DNA of 64,000 nucleotides from Verrucomicrobiota bacterium. GTDB lineage: Bacteria; Verrucomicrobiota; Verrucomicrobiia; Verrucomicrobiales; DEV007. The notes under the pieces are model-generated. The model was not told where the DNA came from and searched no databases. It was given only the letters and a program-made list of their open reading frames with translations. The DNA is taken from the NCBI GenBank assembly GCA_020630975.1, contig JAHDID010000020.1, positions 1-64,000 on the forward strand, written 5' to 3'. A program made the translations under genes and the position numbers. Each line of letters opens with the position of its first letter. Within the stretch, counting starts at the first letter, position 1. Shown piece by piece: positions 40,879 to 49,858 of this stretch.

Positions 40879-42786
40879 ATGAAGGAATCACACAAAACAG
40901 CTATCCCAAAATCGATTCTGCCCTTTGTCACTGGGCTTTCAGCTATCGCTGCAGTTTCTCTTTTTGCCGATGACGCACCCACCCCTTCGGTGGCAGGCGT
41001 TTCGATTGCACCGCCAGCACCGCTACCAACAGCATCAGCCTTCGCTTTTCGGAAAACTTCGAAGGACGACAAAGTCGTAGATGGTGAGCTATCCGTGTTC
41101 CTCGGGGGGCACAAACTCACTTCGGGTAGTGCCGCTATACAGCCGGACAAAAATGGTGGTATCAACATCATCCCGAACGAAGAAATGGTCGTCGACGACC
41201 CGCGCTATCCAGGTCGCCCTCTTACCCTGAAGCCCGGCGTCCGCTACAACTTCAAAGATGTGATCGTGAAGGTGAAAAAAGGCGCCAAATTGCAGAATGG
41301 CCAGACTCTGGATGACGATCAGAAGTTTAAAGCCCAGCGAGTTGCCTCTACAGGTCAGGAGAAAGGTGAGACTCTCTTAGTCTCGACCAAAGAGAGCGTG
41401 AAAAATAAGCTGCCCATCAGCCAGCTGCCGAGACATAGAGAGGTGAACGACGGTGGCTCGAACCGCTATAAGATCCCTCGCTCAGATGTGGAAATCGTCG
41501 ACAGAAATCTTGAAGGCGATCTGACCCTGCTTCGTGATGGCAAAGTCATCGCCAAAGGAGACTTCCGGTTGGAGCCGAATGGCAAAGGTGGCGTGATTTT
41601 GATCCCAAACAGCGCTGTGACAGTCGAGGGCGACATGCGGATTCTCCCAGGGCGTCCTATCGAGCTCAGTGGCGGGGAACTCACCGTTTTGACGGGAAAA
41701 GACGCCACACTTGAAGTCGGAGATGAAGCAACAGGTCTCACAGAGGGATCACAATTCGTCCTAGTGAACAAAGCTTCGGACGAAGGTATTGGTTTCTTCA
41801 AAGAAGGCGAAATCTCGACCCCTCCTGTCCCTTCTACTACAGAGACCCTGAAAGGCGACGTAAAGATTTACCGCGATGGCAAACTCATCCTAGATGGCAA
41901 TGTCACCCTAATCCCAGATGGAAAAGGCGGCCTGATCATGGTCACCAACGAAGAGGTCACGCTAGAAGGCGATATGATGCTCGTCAAAGGCTATCGCATC
42001 AATCTAAATGGCGATCTTACCATCGTCTCCAATGGCAGCGCAGTGCTCGGAGGTGATATGGTGTTGCCAGAGGGTGCGGCATTCACACCCGGTTTCAATG
42101 GAGGTCTACTCACCTTTGTGCCTCAGGACGACTTCGAGCCTGAAGATCCTCAAACGGGTCCAGGACCAGAGACTCCGAGCCTAACGGTAGAAACGCTGAA
42201 AGGCGATGTCACCATCTTCCGAGATGGCAAACAGATCCTAAGTGGCGATGTGACACTACTGGCTAACCCAGAGGGCGGAGTCACGCTAGTGGCCAACGAG
42301 TCGGTGACACTCGAGGGCGACATGATGCTCGCACCCGGCAAACGCATCCATGTGAAAGGTGATCTGAATATCGTATCAAACGGCGGCGCGGTACTTGGCG
42401 GCGATATGATGTTGCCAGAGGGCTACGCTCTCAAACCAAACGTCGATAACGGCAATCTCACCTTCAAGCGAGACGAAGAATTTGAGCAGGTATACAAACA
42501 ACAGCTAACCCAACTAGGCTCAGGCCCAACTTTACCTGGGCTAGGCTCAGGTCCTACCCGTCCACCAGTTCTAGGTTCGGGCCCTACCCGGCCGACCACC
42601 GAAAGAAGAAGTCTGGAACTACAGGGAACTTTAGAAGACCCACTCGGTTTAACGGGCTTCTCCACTGGAGACCCGCATACCGACCGCTATTTGCAGCGTC
42701 TCAACGCTGTCATCATCAAAAGACTTACAGACGAACAAAAGCTAGAGCTATTCCTACGCCGAGACACACGTAGTGGCGATAAATAA
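40879..42786 (+). CDS. secreted repeat protein of unknown function
   Basis: A 635-residue exported protein (signal peptide-like segment about 12-31, ending LFAD). No known family was recognised. Its bulk is four diverged repeats of about 105 residues (about 65-130, 212-310, 322-415 and 437-535). The last two are nearly identical: each runs LKGDV, IxRDGKxIL, VTLEGDMML, then GDLxIVSNGxAVLGGDM and LPEG. The short beta-strand periodicity suggests a beta-solenoid or stacked-sheet fold. A linker with three copies of LGSGPT(L/R)P (about 547-575) precedes a C-terminal helical segment with EQKLELFLRRD. The gene stands alone with its own terminator. Surface or periplasmic location is inferred. Confidence 0.8.
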   Translation: MKESHKTAIPKSILPFVTGLSAIAAVSLFADDAPTPSVAGVSIAPPAPLPTASAFAFRKTSKDDKVVDGELSVFLGGHKLTSGSAAIQPDKNGGINIIPNEEMVVDDPRYPGRPLTLKPGVRYNFKDVIVKVKKGAKLQNGQTLDDDQKFKAQRVASTGQEKGETLLVSTKESVKNKLPISQLPRHREVNDGGSNRYKIPRSDVEIVDRNLEGDLTLLRDGKVIAKGDFRLEPNGKGGVILIPNSAVTVEGDMRILPGRPIELSGGELTVLTGKDATLEVGDEATGLTEGSQFVLVNKASDEGIGFFKEGEISTPPVPSTTETLKGDVKIYRDGKLILDGNVTLIPDGKGGLIMVTNEEVTLEGDMMLVKGYRINLNGDLTIVSNGSAVLGGDMVLPEGAAFTPGFNGGLLTFVPQDDFEPEDPQTGPGPETPSLTVETLKGDVTIFRDGKQILSGDVTLLANPEGGVTLVANESVTLEGDMMLAPGKRIHVKGDLNIVSNGGAVLGGDMMLPEGYALKPNVDNGNLTFKRDEEFEQVYKQQLTQLGSGPTLPGLGSGPTRPPVLGSGPTRPTTERRSLELQGTLEDPLGLTGFSTGDPHTDRYLQRLNAVIIKRLTDEQKLELFLRRDTRSGDK

Positions 42787-42819
42787 GAGATCGCTTAGTT
42801 TTTAAGAAAGCCCATTTCT

Positions 42820-42857
42820 GAACCGCGCTTCATCCAGAGGTGTTGCGCGGTTCTTTC
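42820..42857 (+). terminator. rho-independent terminator of the repeat protein gene
   Basis: A perfect 9-bp stem GAACCGCGC (42820-42828) with GCGCGGTTC (42845-42853) is followed by TTTC. It lies 34 bp after the stop codon at 42786. Confidence 0.75.
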
Positions 42858-42893
42858 GTACTACGAAGAGCAAATCTGACTACCGGTGCGCTT

Positions 42894-42933
42894 ATTGTAC
42901 CCTATTGAATAAAAATTGTACCCTATTGAATTT
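42894..42933 (-). repeat. 21-bp iterated repeat, two units, after the DUF423 gene
   Basis: GTACCCTATTGAAT starts at 42897 and 42918, a 21-bp period. On the minus strand this reads ATTCAATAGGGTAC. It lies immediately downstream of the DUF423 stop codon (42938-42940), in a spacer between converging genes. Confidence 0.93.
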
Positions 42934-42937
42934 CGCC

Positions 42938-43309
42938 CTATCGCAGCTGCTTGGGCTTGATCACGAGTGATAACCAGCCTGCCATCAAGGCTAAACCGCC
43001 GATCGGAGTGATCATACCTAGCTTTGATATACCAGTCAGGCAGATGGTGTAGAGGGTGCCGGAAAAGATGATGGTACCGACTAGCCAGAGCCAGTAACAA
43101 ACAGGTGTACGAGAGCCAGCCCTAGGTATGGCGGCGACTGCGAGTAGAGCGAGGCTGTGGAGTAAGTGGTACTGGGCTGCAGTTTTCCACTCGTCCAGAT
43201 AGCCTGCGGATAGTAGCCGGCCTTCTAGAGCATGCGCTCCCATGGCTCCTAGGCCGATGGCGATGAAACCTAGGACGCCGGCGATCTGGATGAGTGTGGA
43301 TTTGGTCAT
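42938..43309 (-). CDS. DUF423 membrane protein (YgdD type)
   Basis: A 123-residue integral membrane protein with four hydrophobic segments. DUF423 features are present: IAIGLGAMGAHALEGRL, W-KTAAQYHLLHSLALL, then SGTLYTICLTG and LGMITPIGGLALMAGWL. The length and order of segments match the family. Its role is unknown. The ATG at 43309 is used. The DUF1501 gene ends 75 bp upstream on the same strand, too far to be sure of cotranscription. Directly after its stop codon lie two units of the 21-bp repeat. Confidence 0.93.
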   Translation of the reverse strand: MTKSTLIQIAGVLGFIAIGLGAMGAHALEGRLLSAGYLDEWKTAAQYHLLHSLALLAVAAIPRAGSRTPVCYWLWLVGTIIFSGTLYTICLTGISKLGMITPIGGLALMAGWLSLVIKPKQLR

Positions 43310-43383
43310 AAGCTAATGGCTCTGGCTTGCCGGTCAGCTAAAGGGCTGACTCGACACGCCTACAAGGATACCCATTCCCAGCA

Positions 43384-44793
43384 CTACGCCAATAGCTCTT
43401 TCACCACATGAGCGTGCTCGACACCCGTCAGCTTCTGATCGAGACCTTGGAACTGGTAGGTGAATCGGGTGTGATCGATACCTAGCAGGTGCAGCATGGT
43501 AGCGTGGAAGTCGTGCACGGTGACCACATTGTCGACGGCGTTGTAACCGAAGTCATCAGTCGCTCCGTGAGTGATGCCACCTTTTACGCCGCCACCCGCC
43601 ATCCACAGGGAGAAACCTTTGATGTGGTGGTCGCGGCCGCTGCCCTGAGCCATCGGAGTGCGGCCAAACTCACCACCCCAGACGACTAGAGTATCTTTGA
43701 GCATACCGCGCCGCTTGAGATCCTCGACAAGGGCCCAGCTACCTCGATCGACGAGATTGGCGGTCTTTTCGACATTGGCCTTCACACCACCATGGTGATC
43801 CCAGCCGCGGTGATAAAGATGGATAAAGCGCACGCCGCGCTCGGCGAGACGGCGGGCTAGCAGACAATTACTAGCAAAGGAGCCATCACCAGGCTTGGCA
43901 CCATACATATCCAGGACCTCCTGTGGCTCGTCGCTCAGATCGACTAGCTCAGGTACGCTAGCCTGCATGCGGAAAGCCATCTCATACTGGGTGATCTTGG
44001 TGTCGATCTCGGGGTCGCGGATATCGCGATTGCGCAGGCGATTGAGCGAGTTCACCGCATCGACGACGGCGCGCTGACCATCGCGCTTTACACCATTGGG
44101 ATTCGACACATAGAGCACTGGGTCTCCCGTGGAGTGAAACTGCACGCCTTGGTAGCGACTCGGCAGAAAGCCGCTGTGCCACTGGCGGGCGGCGATCGGC
44201 TGATTCTGCCCACCACCGACTGACGTCAGTACCACGAATCCAGGTAAGTCTTTCGACTCACTACCCAGCCCGTAGTTGATCCACGAGCCCATACTCGGTC
44301 TACCAGAGATCTGCGTACCGGTATTCATGAACGTGTGGGCAGGATCGTGATTGATCTGCTTGGTCGTCATCGAGTTCACGATGGCGATGTCGTCTGCGAG
44401 CTTTGAGATATTGGGAAACACATCGGAGATCCACTGCCCAGACTGACCATGCTGGGTGAACCCGTGTTGTGGCCCCATTATCTTTAGCTCTTTGCCCTGT
44501 AGCTGAGCGATGGGCTGGCCAGCCGTGACCGACTCGGGCATCGGCTTGCCATCCATCTTCACCAGATTGGGCTTGTAGTCGAGAGTCTCTAGGTGAGACG
44601 GACCACCCGCCATGCAGAGAAAGATGACACGCTTGGCCTTAGCTGCGTGGTGCGGCTTCAAGGCTCCAGCCGTAGTCTGAGCCACGCTATTCTCAGCGAG
44701 CAATTGACTAGTCAATGCAGCCGAGCCGATACCCACAGTGCCGCTGTTGATAAATGCACGGCGAGATAACAATTGGTCGAATTTTGGGAACAT
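43384..44793 (-). CDS. DUF1501 family protein (sulfatase-like fold), exported
   Basis: A 469-residue DUF1501 protein, a family very common in Planctomycetota and Verrucomicrobiota and almost always paired with a PSCyt1/DUF1549/DUF1553 protein. The N-terminus LLSRRAFINSGTVGIGSAAL is a twin-arginine-type signal. Typical segments are KAKRVIFLCMAGGPSHLETL, DVFPNISKLADDIAIVNSM, HMNTG-type HTFMNTGTQISGRPSMGSW, RFIHLYHRGWDHH and VVWGGEFGRTPMAQGSGRDHH. The His/Asp-rich positions recall the alkaline phosphatase/sulfatase superfamily, but no activity is established. It is the last gene of the sigma-FecR-PSD1-DUF1501 operon, 22 bp after PSD1. Confidence 0.95.
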   Translation of the reverse strand: MFPKFDQLLSRRAFINSGTVGIGSAALTSQLLAENSVAQTTAGALKPHHAAKAKRVIFLCMAGGPSHLETLDYKPNLVKMDGKPMPESVTAGQPIAQLQGKELKIMGPQHGFTQHGQSGQWISDVFPNISKLADDIAIVNSMTTKQINHDPAHTFMNTGTQISGRPSMGSWINYGLGSESKDLPGFVVLTSVGGGQNQPIAARQWHSGFLPSRYQGVQFHSTGDPVLYVSNPNGVKRDGQRAVVDAVNSLNRLRNRDIRDPEIDTKITQYEMAFRMQASVPELVDLSDEPQEVLDMYGAKPGDGSFASNCLLARRLAERGVRFIHLYHRGWDHHGGVKANVEKTANLVDRGSWALVEDLKRRGMLKDTLVVWGGEFGRTPMAQGSGRDHHIKGFSLWMAGGGVKGGITHGATDDFGYNAVDNVVTVHDFHATMLHLLGIDHTRFTYQFQGLDQKLTGVEHAHVVKELLA

Positions 44794-44815
44794 GACAGTT
44801 CGTTTGGTTATAGGG

Positions 44816-47800
44816 TTAGTTTCTAGAAGTGGTTTCGTAGGCGTTTAGGATAGCACGCGTCACCTGGGTCCAGGCCGCCGCTTCGGCTAGATCGATAGAC
44901 TCATCTCGCGGAGCATGCCCAGTAGCCAAATACGCTTTGGCTTGCTCTTGGTCGGCTTGGTAGATCTTTAGCTGAGCTTGGTAGAGCCCCTCGAGGATCT
45001 CCTGCTCTTCGGCGCTAGGTTCTCGACTAGTAGCTGATTTCCAAGCGTAGGAGACTTTAGCAGCCGTGTTTCCTTCTCGCTTTGCCACCTCATCAGCGAA
45101 CTTACGAGAGGCCTCGACGTAGCTCGGATCATTCAGTAGCACTAGTGCCTGCTGTGGGATATTCGAGCGGGTACGCTGGCTGGTACATTCCTCGCGACTC
45201 GGCGCATCGAATGACAACATAGACGGGTGGGTAAAGCTGCGGCAGCGGAACGTATACAAACCCCTCCGATACAGATCGTCATTCGCCCCTTGCTCCCATT
45301 TGCGCTTGGGAAAATTCAGATGCTGCCAGTAGCCAGCCGGCTGGTAGGGTTTCACACTCACTCCACCCTGCTTTTCGACTAGCAGTCCGCTGAGCTGTAG
45401 GGCCGTATCGCGGACGAACTCGGCATCGAGACGCCAGCGTCCCTGCCTGGCCCATAGTAGATTGGTCGGGTCATCCTGCACGAGAGATTCGCTGGGAGTG
45501 GAACTCTGCCTATAGGTCTCCGACATGACGATGGCTTTCACCAGGCCTTTCAGGTCCCAACCCGAGTTTTTGAAATCAATCGCCAACTGGTCGAGCAACT
45601 CAGGGTGTGTCGGCGGCTCGCCCTGCCCACCTAGATCGTCGACATTGCGCGAGATACCTTCGCCAAAGAGTAGCATCCACATGCGATTGACCATGGTGCG
45701 CGCAGTCAGCGGATTGCTATCGCCTACGATCCAGTGCGCCAGATCGAGCCGGTTGCCTCGCCTATCGGCTGGCAGGTCGCCATCGCGTGGTAGGAAAGCT
45801 GGTAGAGCAGGCTCGACGACCTCGCCATCCTTGTCCATCCAGTCTCCTCGGTTGAGGATGCGTGTCATCCGAGGAGTCGGTAGAGGCTCGGATACCAGCA
45901 TAGTCCGCTGGTTTTTTTCGGCATCTGCTAGCTGCTTTTTGACCGACTCGAGATGCTTGCGCTTATCGGCGAGGAGAGGTGCGATACCTGTGTAGTAGTC
46001 CGTCAGCTTCTTAGTCTGCTCGTCAGAGCGATCTGCAGCAGAAAGTTTAAGAGCTTCCACCACATCGGTAGGCAACTCGCCAACCCCAGACAACCCAGGA
46101 TTGAGTGAGCTGGTCAGACTGAGACGAGGGCGACCGATATTGTGCTGACTATGCGGTGATTGATGAATCATCTCGACCACCAGTTCGCCGCCATCTCCGA
46201 GATCGATCGGATTTTCAAAAATGAATAACGCTTGGCGATCGGTATCCACTGCGGCACCGTGCCCGTCGCCAGCCCAGCCAGAACCATCGACTTTGCCATC
46301 GAATGCTTTTTCAATCGGAAAACCACCTTGGGTATGACTAGCCAATCCCTTGGCGATCTTTACCTGCTGGTCGCCGTGTTTGACTCGAAACTCGGAGAGC
46401 ACAAAGTTGCCATTGCCCCTTGAGAAGTTTTTGCGAAAACTCTTATCACGACGTGCCTCCAGTAGAATCGCTGAAACCTGTCCCTTAGCTGTCAGGGTGA
46501 AGGTGTAGTCGTCCTTAGCAGGATTGGGGCCGGTGGCGAGCACTGAGCCATCCTCCTGGACTTTGAATACCTGCTTGCCTTTAGACACCATCTCTACCGG
46601 CTTTACGATTTGCCACATACTGGCCGCATCACTTTCGAGTTCGGTCTTAGTGGTCTGCTGCCACTGTAGCTGAGCCTTAGCCAGATTTGCTGATAGATCA
46701 GCATCTGCTGCGAGCACTGCGGGTATCTCAGACTGCTTGATCTGCTCCCGCAGTTCTACCATTTTCTGACTTTGTGATTCGGTAGGCAACTTCAGATTCG
46801 GCTGGCGTCTACCCAAGGTCTTCTCCTTCACATCGGCGAAGAACGCGGCAAAAGTGTAGAAATCTCTAGCCGTAAATGGATCATACTTGTGGTCGTGACA
46901 CTGGGCACAGCCAATGGTCGAGCCGATCCACACATTGGAGACATTGCGCACACGGTCGGCGGCATAAATCGTCAGATACTCCGCAGCTTGTGCGCCGCCC
47001 TCCTCAGTAGTCTGCAGTAGGCGATTGTACCCGGAAGCGATCTTTTGCTCTTGAGTCGCATCAGGCAAGAGATCTCCTGCTAACTGCTCAATCGTAAACT
47101 GATCGTAGGGCAGATTTTTATTAAACGCATCGATCACATAGTCACGATAGGCAGACACCTCCATAAAGTTGTCGCTGTGGTAGCCAATGGTATCGGCATA
47201 GCGAACCAGATCCAACCAATACACCGCCATGCGCTCACCAAAAGCAGGATGCGCCAGCAACTGATCGACTAGCTTCGAATAGGCCTCTGGCGATTTATCC
47301 GCGAGATACCCATCGATGATTTCTGATTTCGGCGGCAGACCGAGCAGATCAAAATGGAGCCGACGCGCCAGAGTGACTTGATCTGTCTGAGGCGAAAGGG
47401 CCATGCCTTTTGTGCTCAGCTCTTTCTTGATGAAGTGATCAACCGTCGACTCGCCCTGTGGCACATTTTTATCCTGAAGTGGGGCATAGGACCAGTGTGT
47501 TTTGTACTCGGCGCCTTCTTCGATCCATTGTTTCAGTAGCTCTCGCTCCTCGGCTGTGATCGGCTTATGAAACTTCGGAGGTGGCATGATCTCATCCTCA
47601 TCGTCGGTGATGATGCGGTACCAAGCCTCGCTAGCCTCCAGATCGCCCGGCACGATGGCAGCGTAGCCACCTAAATCCTCGAAAGCGCCCTCTTTGGTAT
47701 CCAGCCGGAGATCCGCCTTTCTGTCGTGCTCATCGAACCCATGGCAGGCAAAACACTTATTCGACAGAATCGGCCGAATATCTCGATTAAAGTCGACGCC

Positions 47801-47869
47801 AGCCGTCGCGCTAGCTGCACATCCGGCGCCCACCAAGATAGAGGTGAATAGTTTCTTCATGGATTTCAT
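44816..47869 (-). CDS. PSCyt1-DUF1549-DUF1553 (PSD1) family c-type cytochrome protein
   Basis: A 1017-residue exported protein. A signal peptide (about 5-24) precedes a PSCyt1 haem domain with CFACH (39-43) in FNRDIRPILSNKCFACHG. The DUF1549 region (about 145-350) includes a second haem-type motif CAQCH. A carbohydrate-module-like insert of about 200 residues (around 430-590) follows, then DUF1553 (about 690-960: NPLTARTMVNRMWMLLFGEG, NIPQQALVLLNDPSYVEASR). Such proteins are thought to join electron transfer to glycan breakdown, but their chemistry is not proven. The start abuts the FecR stop with no gap, and DUF1501 follows after 22 bp, so the three proteins are made together. Confidence 0.95.
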   Translation of the reverse strand: MKSMKKLFTSILVGAGCAASATAGVDFNRDIRPILSNKCFACHGFDEHDRKADLRLDTKEGAFEDLGGYAAIVPGDLEASEAWYRIITDDEDEIMPPPKFHKPITAEERELLKQWIEEGAEYKTHWSYAPLQDKNVPQGESTVDHFIKKELSTKGMALSPQTDQVTLARRLHFDLLGLPPKSEIIDGYLADKSPEAYSKLVDQLLAHPAFGERMAVYWLDLVRYADTIGYHSDNFMEVSAYRDYVIDAFNKNLPYDQFTIEQLAGDLLPDATQEQKIASGYNRLLQTTEEGGAQAAEYLTIYAADRVRNVSNVWIGSTIGCAQCHDHKYDPFTARDFYTFAAFFADVKEKTLGRRQPNLKLPTESQSQKMVELREQIKQSEIPAVLAADADLSANLAKAQLQWQQTTKTELESDAASMWQIVKPVEMVSKGKQVFKVQEDGSVLATGPNPAKDDYTFTLTAKGQVSAILLEARRDKSFRKNFSRGNGNFVLSEFRVKHGDQQVKIAKGLASHTQGGFPIEKAFDGKVDGSGWAGDGHGAAVDTDRQALFIFENPIDLGDGGELVVEMIHQSPHSQHNIGRPRLSLTSSLNPGLSGVGELPTDVVEALKLSAADRSDEQTKKLTDYYTGIAPLLADKRKHLESVKKQLADAEKNQRTMLVSEPLPTPRMTRILNRGDWMDKDGEVVEPALPAFLPRDGDLPADRRGNRLDLAHWIVGDSNPLTARTMVNRMWMLLFGEGISRNVDDLGGQGEPPTHPELLDQLAIDFKNSGWDLKGLVKAIVMSETYRQSSTPSESLVQDDPTNLLWARQGRWRLDAEFVRDTALQLSGLLVEKQGGVSVKPYQPAGYWQHLNFPKRKWEQGANDDLYRRGLYTFRCRSFTHPSMLSFDAPSREECTSQRTRSNIPQQALVLLNDPSYVEASRKFADEVAKREGNTAAKVSYAWKSATSREPSAEEQEILEGLYQAQLKIYQADQEQAKAYLATGHAPRDESIDLAEAAAWTQVTRAILNAYETTSRN

Positions 47870-49132
47870 TTACTCGTAAATACGTATTTCATTAATGCCT
47901 CCGCCACTTTGCTTGTAGGTGTCTATATACAACTTCACGTATCGCGCACGCACGGGGTCGAATTCAAAAGTCTCAAAAGGGATCGTCTCGTGCTTGCTAG
48001 GCACGGCCAACTCGCCATCGATCAATGGCGAAAAAGCATCTCCATCTATAGATGTCTCGATTCGGAAATCCTTAGCAGCCCGATCATCGTACCACCGGTT
48101 ATGCGTATTCTGGATGTCGATGCTGGATATCAGCTCGACCGCCTCAAGATCGATCATGACCCACCCTGTCGACTTCTCTGGCAACAGCCAAAAAGACCAG
48201 TCCCGTGGCACCCCAGTGTCGTCCAGCCTGCCGTCATTGACATTGGATGGTGGAAATAGCTCGGTCTTGTGATTGCTCCAGAAACCACTGCTCTCGACTG
48301 GTTTGTGCAAAGCTAGATTGCGTCTTTCGGCAGGACCAGAGTCTCCAGGCGGAGTCAGGGGGATCAGATACGCATTAGGATCATCCGAGAGCAGAGTGAC
48401 AGGGCGATTCTCTCCCACTCCGCGGATCTCGACGTAGTCCCCATCTCCGAAGATGACCTCCTCTTCTACAGAGCTATTCTCGAACGCGACCTGCCCGTCG
48501 AACACATGGGTAAGCACGAATGACTCTGAATTGCTACTGCCTATGGACACCCCAAACTTGGTGCCCAGATCGCGGAGCGTACCTGTGGGAGTCTCGAGAC
48601 TAAACGATCCTGGCGTGCCCGAGTGAGTCACCGTGACGGCCCCCTGAGCCACCACCAAAGTATCGTCCGCTACCACCTGAAAGAATGCTGGCGCCTGGAT
48701 GACGACGGCGGTCGAGGTGGGAAAGGCCAGCTCGATCTTGCCATTTTTTAGCTGCATCATCCGCGAGCCCAGCCTCTCGCCTACCATCAGCGAGGCACCT
48801 CTCCAGTCAGCCTGCTCGCTACTCTTTAGCACCACATCAAAAGACTGCTGCCGCTGGCTCAGCACCAGCAGCGCGATGGCAATCGCCGCTGCGAGCCAGC
48901 CCACATTTCGCCACAGTAAAGTTCCATTGCCACCAGTCGGTCTCGCAGCAGGCACCGTCGCATCGAGCTCGCTGAGCGACATCTTTTCCAGAGCCTGGTC
49001 GATCTCTATCGTACGGTGATAGTAGGCCCGCAGCTCCGCATCCGAGCGCATTATCTCCTGCAACTCGGCGAACTCCGCATCCGACAGGCTGCGATCGACG
49101 AGTTTTAAGACGAGTTCTTTGGCACGATCCAT
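47870..49132 (-). CDS. FecR-like anti-sigma factor with C-terminal discoidin-like domain
   Basis: A 420-residue transmembrane regulator. A cytoplasmic anti-sigma-like N-terminus (1-70, LVDRSLSDAEFAELQEIMRSD) is followed by one membrane segment (about 74-92). A FecR domain follows (about 110-260, VVQAPAFFQVVADDTLVVAQGAVTV in part, then LRDLGTKFGVS). The C-terminus (about 270-420) resembles an F5/8 type C (discoidin-like) carbohydrate-binding fold: NLALHKPVESSGFWSN, VMIDLEAVELISSIDIQN, ARYVKLYIDTYKQ. The protein probably senses a glycan outside and controls the sigma factor encoded 10 bp upstream. Planctomycete and verrucomicrobial FecR proteins often carry such C-terminal domains. Confidence 0.9.
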   Translation of the reverse strand: MDRAKELVLKLVDRSLSDAEFAELQEIMRSDAELRAYYHRTIEIDQALEKMSLSELDATVPAARPTGGNGTLLWRNVGWLAAAIAIALLVLSQRQQSFDVVLKSSEQADWRGASLMVGERLGSRMMQLKNGKIELAFPTSTAVVIQAPAFFQVVADDTLVVAQGAVTVTHSGTPGSFSLETPTGTLRDLGTKFGVSIGSSNSESFVLTHVFDGQVAFENSSVEEEVIFGDGDYVEIRGVGENRPVTLLSDDPNAYLIPLTPPGDSGPAERRNLALHKPVESSGFWSNHKTELFPPSNVNDGRLDDTGVPRDWSFWLLPEKSTGWVMIDLEAVELISSIDIQNTHNRWYDDRAAKDFRIETSIDGDAFSPLIDGELAVPSKHETIPFETFEFDPVRARYVKLYIDTYKQSGGGINEIRIYE

Positions 49133-49142
49133 GGTCTAGCTT

Positions 49143-49649
49143 TTAGGAGGTTTGGTTTTCGATACACACTTGGAGTTGGTAGCGATAGCGGCGCAGTTTC
49201 TGCGACAGAGCGTTGGGCGATAGGGCCAGTCGCTCGGCGAGGCTCTTCACCGAATCGCCCTCGACATATCTCCTGACCAGCAGCTCTCTGGCGGTATCGC
49301 TGGCCTTCGCCAAACAGGCTGCTAGTGCTCGCTGCAGATCCGTGTCGGAGTACTCTACCTCGTCGGTCGCCAGTAGCTCGACCAGATCTTCGTCAAAAAC
49401 CAGTCGCTCTCGACTGCGATCCCGCAGGTAAGCTTTGGCCTGAAAAAAGCAGACGCGATACGCCCACTTGAGAAAAGGCGTGTCCTGCTGCCACTCATCA
49501 CGCTTTGCCCAGAGGACCTTATTAGCCTCCTGCAGCACATCATCAGTAGCAGGCGCATTGGACAATATCTTGGCGATGTAGCAGCGCATCTGTGACTGCG
49601 AATCTGTGATCGCGGTGATGAAGTTCAGCTCTGGATCTGGATCTTGCAC
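49143..49649 (-). CDS. ECF-type RNA polymerase sigma factor
   Basis: A 168-residue ECF sigma factor. Region 2 includes DDVLQEANKVLWAKRDEW and FLKWAYRVCFFQAKAYLRDR. Region 4 (about 105-160) has the helix-turn-helix SVKSLAERLALSPNALSQKLRRYR. It resembles the Rhodopirellula/Verrucomicrobium ECF group (TIGR02989-like) that is found next to FecR-PSD1-DUF1501 genes. The start is GTG at 49649. It heads the operon, and the FecR-like gene begins 10 bp after its stop. Autoregulation is likely, but no promoter motif could be fixed. Confidence 0.93.
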   Translation of the reverse strand: MQDPDPELNFITAITDSQSQMRCYIAKILSNAPATDDVLQEANKVLWAKRDEWQQDTPFLKWAYRVCFFQAKAYLRDRSRERLVFDEDLVELLATDEVEYSDTDLQRALAACLAKASDTARELLVRRYVEGDSVKSLAERLALSPNALSQKLRRYRYQLQVCIENQTS

Positions 49650-49759
49650 ATCGTCTTATACCAACTAGGCCGAAAATGTGTTGCCGAATCGTAGGAAAAT
49701 TACGTAACAGGCTCTCCACTACCTCATATCGAACTGAAAATCAGTGCTATACAAGCCAA

Positions 49760-49797
49760 TTCAATAGGGTGAAATTGTCACTCAATAGGGTACAATC
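49760..49797 (+). repeat. 21-bp iterated repeat, two units, upstream of the ThuA-like gene
   Basis: TCAATAGGG starts at 49761 and 49782, 21 bp apart. The first unit ends GTGAAATT instead of GTACAATT; the second is complete and followed by CGCC. The array lies in the divergent spacer between the sigma factor gene and the ThuA-like gene. Confidence 0.93.
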
Positions 49798-49858
49798 GCC
49801 CGATTATCCCGCATCACGGGCATTGACCAGTGTCGTATTCATCGCCACGCTGAGCACG

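Noticed and set aside
49676-49858. Longer ThuA-like protein with a repeat-coded leader
   Set aside because: The ATG at 49859 gives a proper signal peptide, while the longer form would bury it about 60 residues in.
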